Positions 62,274 to 64,000 of a stretch of 64,000 nt of DNA are shown in pieces. The translations under genes and the position numbers were made by a program. Below the pieces are notes generated by a model. That model was not told the origin of the DNA. It did no database searches and was given only the letters and a program-made list of their open reading frames with translations. Position 1 is the first letter of the stretch. Each line of letters begins with the position of its first letter. Source of the stretch: Rubrivivax sp. (GTDB taxonomy: Bacteria > Pseudomonadota > Gammaproteobacteria > Burkholderiales > Burkholderiaceae_C); contig JAURZK010000109.1 of the NCBI GenBank assembly GCA_030653505.1, forward strand, positions 1-64,000, read 5' to 3'.

Positions 62274-64000
62274 CTACCTGGTCGCAGCCGCCTTTGCACT
62301 CGGCGTTGCCCCACCAGGCGTCGCGGACGCTGCCGGCGCGCGCGCCGAGAACAAGGTCTTGACCCACAGGTAGAACAGCGGCACGAAGAAGATGCCCAGC
62401 ACTGTGGCGCTGATCATGCCGCCCAGCACGCCGAAGCCGATGGCCTTTTGCGAGCCCGAGCCGGCACCGCTGGCCAGGGCCAGCGGCAGCACGCCCATGC
62501 CGAAGGCCAGCGAGGTCATCAGGATGGGCCGCACACGCTGCCGGCAGGCCTTCAGCGTGGCGTCCAGCAGGCCCATGCCCTGGGCCCGCAGCGTCTCGGC
62601 GAACTCGACGATCAGGATGGCGTTTTTTGCGCTCAAGCCCACCGTGGTGAGCAGGCCGACCTGGAAAAACACGTCGTTGCTCTGGCCACCCAGGTGGCTG
62701 CCCGCCAGCGCCCCGAAGATGCCCAGCGGCACCACCAGCATGACGCTGAAGGGCACCGACCAGCTCTCGTACAGCGCCGCCAGGCACAGGAAGATGAAGA
62801 GCACCGAAACGGCATAGAGCAGCGGCGCCTGGTCGCCCGACAGCCGCTCCTGGTAGCTGCGGCCCGACCATTCGTAGCCGATGCCGGGCGGCATCGCGCG
62901 CAGCAGTTGCTCCATCGCCTGCATCGCGGCACCCGAGCTGACACCCGGGGCGATGTCGGTCTGGATCTCGTAGGCCGGGCTGCCGTTGTAGCGCACCAGC
63001 TGGCGCGGGCCGTTGACCCAGCTGCTGCTGGCAAAGGCGCTGAACGACACCATCTGGCCGCTGCCGTTGCGCACGTACCAGTGGCGCAGGCTGTCGGGCT
63101 CGGCGCGGTAGGCGGCCTCGCCCTGCAACAGCACACGCTTGACGCGGCCGCGGTCGATGAAGTCGTTGACGTAGCTGCCGCCCATCGCGATGGACAGCGT
63201 GTCGTTGATCGTCGTCGTGGCCACGCCCAGCGTGCCGGCCTGGTGGTCGTCGATGTGGATGGCGAGCTGCGGTGTTTCGGTCAGGCTGTTGGTGCGCGGC
63301 CGGCTGAACTCGGGCCGGGCTGCGGCGGCGTCGATGAGCTGTTCGCGCGCAGTGGCCAGCGCCTCGGCGCCCAGGCCTCCCAGGTCCTGCAGGAAGAGCT
63401 GCACGCCGGCGCTGCCGCCCAGGCCGCGCACCGTCGGTGGCTGCACGACGAAGACGTTGGCGTCGCGCACGCGGCGGCCGAGCTCGCGGCTGAAGCGCTC
63501 GGACAGTGCCGCGGCACCCTGGCTTGTCGGCTTGCGCTCCGACCAGTCCTTCAGCCGGATGAAACCCTGGCCCGAACCCTGGTCGCCGCCGGCACCGCGC
63601 ACGAGGTTGTAGAACATCACTTCGGGCTGCTCGGCCAGGTAGGCCTCGACGCTCTGCATAACGCCTTCCAGCCGCTCGGCCGTGGCACCGGGCGCCATGC
63701 GCACCTGGATCTGCAGGCCGCCCTGGTCTTCGTCGGGCAGGAAGCTGGTGGGCAAGGTCTTGTAGAGCACGGCGGTGCCGGCGATGAGCAGCACGAACAC
63801 CGCGAAGCTGCGCCAGCTGCGCGCCGACATCCAGCCCACCTGGCCGACGTAGCGCACGGTGAAACGGTCGAAGCCGCGGTTGAAGCCGCCGAAGAAGCGG
63901 TCCAGCAGCGGCCCCAGCGGGCCGCCGTGCGCCGCGTGTTCGCCCTTGTGCACGGGCTTGAGCAACGTGGCGCACACCGCCGGCGACAGGCTCATCGCGA
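62274..64000 (-). CDS. RND multidrug efflux transporter, HAE1/AcrB type (5' end outside window)
   Basis: The C-terminal 575 residues of an inner-membrane proton-driven efflux pump. The visible part includes the end of the first membrane block (SLSPAVCATLL), the second periplasmic loop (FLPDEDQGGLQIQVRMAPGAT) and the final helices, with VLFIFLCLAALYESWSVPFSVMLVVPLGIFGAL, NDVFFQVGLLTTVGLSAKNAILIVEFA and LMTSLAFGMGVLPLALASGAGSG. These match AcrB-type drug pumps rather than heavy-metal CusA. The N-terminal half lies beyond the window. No adaptor or outer-membrane factor is visible. Confidence 0.93.
   Translation of the reverse strand, partial: AMSLSPAVCATLLKPVHKGEHAAHGGPLGPLLDRFFGGFNRGFDRFTVRYVGQVGWMSARSWRSFAVFVLLIAGTAVLYKTLPTSFLPDEDQGGLQIQVRMAPGATAERLEGVMQSVEAYLAEQPEVMFYNLVRGAGGDQGSGQGFIRLKDWSERKPTSQGAAALSERFSRELGRRVRDANVFVVQPPTVRGLGGSAGVQLFLQDLGGLGAEALATAREQLIDAAAARPEFSRPRTNSLTETPQLAIHIDDHQAGTLGVATTTINDTLSIAMGGSYVNDFIDRGRVKRVLLQGEAAYRAEPDSLRHWYVRNGSGQMVSFSAFASSSWVNGPRQLVRYNGSPAYEIQTDIAPGVSSGAAMQAMEQLLRAMPPGIGYEWSGRSYQERLSGDQAPLLYAVSVLFIFLCLAALYESWSVPFSVMLVVPLGIFGALAGSHLGGQSNDVFFQVGLLTTVGLSAKNAILIVEFAETLRAQGMGLLDATLKACRQRVRPILMTSLAFGMGVLPLALASGAGSGSQKAIGFGVLGGMISATVLGIFFVPLFYLWVKTLFSARAPAASATPGGATPSAKAAATR

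Overview
The window is very GC-rich (third positions are nearly all G or C), densely packed and free of mobile elements, CRISPR arrays, tRNA and rRNA genes. Gene content points to a betaproteobacterium of the order Burkholderiales, probably the Rubrivivax/Leptothrix/Ideonella side. Pointers are a Bug-type solute receptor, the recJ-RpfE pair, an aat-bpt pair, and the use of menaquinone. The lineage is inferred from gene content only. No gap between genes exceeds 300 bases. Many neighbouring genes overlap as ATGA or GTGA, so translational coupling is common.

Layout. 1-5.7 kb (minus strand): tripartite tricarboxylate transporter genes tctB and tctA (tctA cut by the window edge), a lone GspE/PilB ATPase, then an overlapping trio of spermidine-synthase-like protein, hypoxanthine DNA glycosylase and TatD nuclease. 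5.8-9.9 kb (plus): a membrane-anchored S1C protease and a MoxR/DUF58/VWA cluster. 10-15.3 kb (plus): menF-menD-menH-menC, the early menaquinone pathway, with an FNR-like dyad upstream. 15.5-25 kb: MscS channel with a cyclic-nucleotide-type domain, an Ala/Lys/Asp-rich secreted protein, a PQQ sugar dehydrogenase, recJ with an RpfE-like gene, lolC/D and a PHP nuclease. 25-35.6 kb: a DEAD-box helicase with a long leader, an FKBP, a MerR regulator facing a DUF2938-flavodoxin-DUF2798 operon across a 19-bp-spacer promoter, gluQ, a LysR regulator facing pirin and a second flavodoxin, an orphan tctC and a core methionine synthase. 35.8-41.3 kb: LytS/LytTR and DctB/DctD two-component systems. 41.3-49.1 kb: an acetyl-CoA hydrolase-GNAT fusion and the frdC-frdA-frdB-dcuB operon. 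49.3-64 kb: hybrid sensor kinase, M3 oligopeptidase, YaeQ, prolyl oligopeptidase, aat-bpt, NUDIX-MBL fusion, CoA transferase, SRPBCC protein and a partial RND efflux pump.

The most coherent biology is a fumarate respiration module. MenFDHC supply menaquinone precursors, FrdCAB is a Wolinella-type menaquinol:fumarate reductase, and DcuB exchanges fumarate for succinate. The frd-dcuB operon is preceded by a near-consensus sigma-54 promoter (TGGCACG-N4-CTGC), and a sigma-54 activator pair of the DctB/DctD type lies 2.7 kb upstream. The proposed circuit is that DctBD senses C4-dicarboxylates and switches on fumarate respiration, while an FNR-type factor tunes menaquinone supply. The genes and the promoter sequence are seen directly; the circuit is inference.
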